Assembly: GCA_977006965.1 (NCBI GenBank)
Contig: OZ345352.1
Coordinates: 2,852,001-2,916,000, forward strand
Source of the DNA: Phymatolithon calcareum
Lineage: Eukaryota; Rhodophyta; Florideophyceae; Hapalidiales
Direction of reading: 5' to 3'
DNA length: 64,000 nucleotides
The position numbers were made by a program, and so were the translations under genes. The notes under the pieces are model-generated. The model did no database searches. It was not told where the DNA came from and saw only the letters and a list, made by a program, of their open reading frames with translations. Below, piece by piece: positions 62,944 to 64,000 of the stretch (position 1 is its first letter; the number at the start of each line of letters is the position of its first letter).

Positions 62944-64000
62944 CTATTTCTCCTCTATATCACCACCCCAAAACCGAACAAGATCTTGTCTAGTCTCTGC
63001 CTTTTTCAGCACTTGCAATTCCGCCGGCCTGTCCGGGGAATAGCCGTAAACCGCGGGAACCAACTGACTTGTGTGACGCGAATAAAGTCCCAGTGTATAC
63101 GCACCAGCATCCCTCACGACGATTATATCGCTCACTGCAGGTTCTGAGAACTCACGGTCAACGCCGATGACATCACCACTAAAGCAGATAGGACCTGCGA
63201 CGACAAATTTCCCTACACTTTCTTCCTGTTTGGTGGATCCACGAGGGCCCCGCAGCTCAATTCGATGACGCCACTTCTCCGGTGCGTACACGGCGCGAAG
63301 AAGGAGGTCCGCACCTGCGTGACAGACTACATACTTTTTCCCACCAGCGGTCTTGACATGCTGTACCCGTGCTGCAATCCAACCAACCTTTGCAATTAGA
63401 CGACGTCCAAACTCCGTGAGAATGCGAAACTTGAACAGCCCCGGAACCTCTTCCCGAAGTGCGGCAGCATACGCGCTAAAACTCGTCACAATCGCATCGC
63501 CATCATAATCCACCGACAATCCACCACCAATATCAATCATCGACACTCTGCCCGGGGCCCGTTCATTAACCTCCTCCGCAAGCTCCGTCGCCGCCGCCGC
63601 ACCGGCCACAAGCGCGGACATCTCACATCCCTGCGACCCCACATGGACATGAACGCAGTTGAGAAACGTGTACATTTCAAACACGGCAAGAATCTCCTCT
63701 CGACATTCGCGTAGCGGCACACCAAACTTAGACGCTTTAGCAGCGGTACTTGTCGCCGCAATGGTTCCGGCACCTGTTTGCGGGTTGACTCGCAATCCAA
63801 CGGTAGATGTGGAGGGCACTCGCATGCGGAATCTGTCAATGCGCTCAACTTCCTCGATATTATCAGCATTGATGTGGATGCCAAGTCGCAATGCCTCGAC
63901 AAGATGTGCGTCGGTCTTTGCGGGGGAGTCAAAGATTATTTCGCTTGCAGGAACTCCAGCCGCGAGCGCTATCGCAACCTCTCCGATCGACGCACACTCG
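62944..64000 (-). CDS. Fold-type III PLP decarboxylase, DAP/ornithine decarboxylase family (partial)
   Basis: The minus frame is open from the window edge to a stop at 62944, so the N-terminus, including the PLP lysine, lies beyond the window. There is no ATG at the start of the best frame; the coding sequence continues upstream (ECASIGEVAIALAAGVPASE). Visible motifs: HVHVGSQGC, IDIGGGLSVDYDGD (glycine-rich phosphate site), TEFGRRLIAKVGW (the EPGR-type motif), GPICFSGDVIG (active-site Cys) and VRDAGAYTLGLYSRH. This fits the alanine-racemase barrel plus C-terminal sheet of LysA-like enzymes, which decarboxylate diamino acids. The acidic residue normally after the Cys (CESGD in DAP, CDS.D in ornithine enzymes) is Phe here, and a YN.R motif is missing, so the substrate is open. 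No introns or damage are seen. Confidence 0.85.
   Translation of the reverse strand, partial: ECASIGEVAIALAAGVPASEIIFDSPAKTDAHLVEALRLGIHINADNIEEVERIDRFRMRVPSTSTVGLRVNPQTGAGTIAATSTAAKASKFGVPLRECREEILAVFEMYTFLNCVHVHVGSQGCEMSALVAGAAAATELAEEVNERAPGRVSMIDIGGGLSVDYDGDAIVTSFSAYAAALREEVPGLFKFRILTEFGRRLIAKVGWIAARVQHVKTAGGKKYVVCHAGADLLLRAVYAPEKWRHRIELRGPRGSTKQEESVGKFVVAGPICFSGDVIGVDREFSEPAVSDIIVVRDAGAYTLGLYSRHTSQLVPAVYGYSPDRPAELQVLKKAETRQDLVRFWGGDIEEK

Overview
This is a nuclear window from a eukaryote. It is dominated by nested transposable elements of many classes and carries only a few host genes, most of them decayed. A red macroalga (Rhodophyta) is my best guess. The two intact-looking host genes, a three-finger C2H2 protein (9688-10185) and a PLP barrel decarboxylase (62944-64000, partial), show no introns. 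The element mix (DIRS-like tyrosine-recombinase retroelement, CMC/tnp2, PIF-Harbinger, MULE, hAT, non-LTR, Ty3/gypsy) is the kind reported from florideophyte genomes. Nothing here fixes the species, and the placement is inference. I saw no bacterial operon structure, ribosome-binding sites, CRISPR array or rRNA.

Layout. 0.76-4.84 kb: a 5'-truncated non-LTR retrotransposon (called family A here) with an RNase H domain. It is broken by a hAT-type MITE (1945-2290) and a 2-kb TA-flanked inverted-repeat element (2778-4723). 5.2-8.6 kb: an old Ty3/gypsy relic on the minus strand. 9.7-10.2 kb: the C2H2 gene. 10.2-18.9 kb: mostly unassignable DNA with short family A and family B ends. 18.9-21.1 kb: head-to-head and tail-to-tail pieces of two related non-LTR families (B and C) with a second MITE copy. 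21.3-28.0 kb: a DIRS-like element on the minus strand (gag, RT, RNase H, intact tyrosine recombinase ORF). 29-30.2 kb: another family B end. 30.9-34.2 kb: a solo LTR and a second type of TA element. 36.86-37.37 kb: a TRIM-like mini-retrotransposon with two 99-bp LTRs. 37.5-40.3 kb: a family B reverse transcriptase split by a 1.35-kb hAT element. 41.1-42.1 kb: family C. 43.7-45.7 kb: a decayed PIF-Harbinger with its two convergent ORFs. 46.6-48.6 kb: a decayed unknown gene. 48.8-51.9 kb: an uninterrupted 1013-codon CMC/tnp2 transposase. 52.2-56.5 kb: host pseudogenes, including a NOC3-like one and a possible cytochrome b561. 56.9-57.9 kb: a MULE deletion derivative with long TIRs and a perfect 9-bp target duplication. 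58.4-60.3 kb: an inverted second copy of the TA element at 2.8-4.7 kb. 62.9 kb to the end: the decarboxylase.

How the parts relate. Insertion order can be read directly. MITEs and the hAT element sit inside non-LTR copies, each with its own 8-bp target duplication. A TA element sits inside the 3' coding end of family A, and the uninterrupted sequence at 16.9-17.0 kb shows the approximate empty site. The hAT element and the MITEs share TTGCAAT-rich subtermini, so a hAT transposase of this type may have moved the MITEs. Most coding units carry stops or frameshifts. The tyrosine recombinase, the CMC transposase, the C2H2 protein and the decarboxylase keep long open frames.
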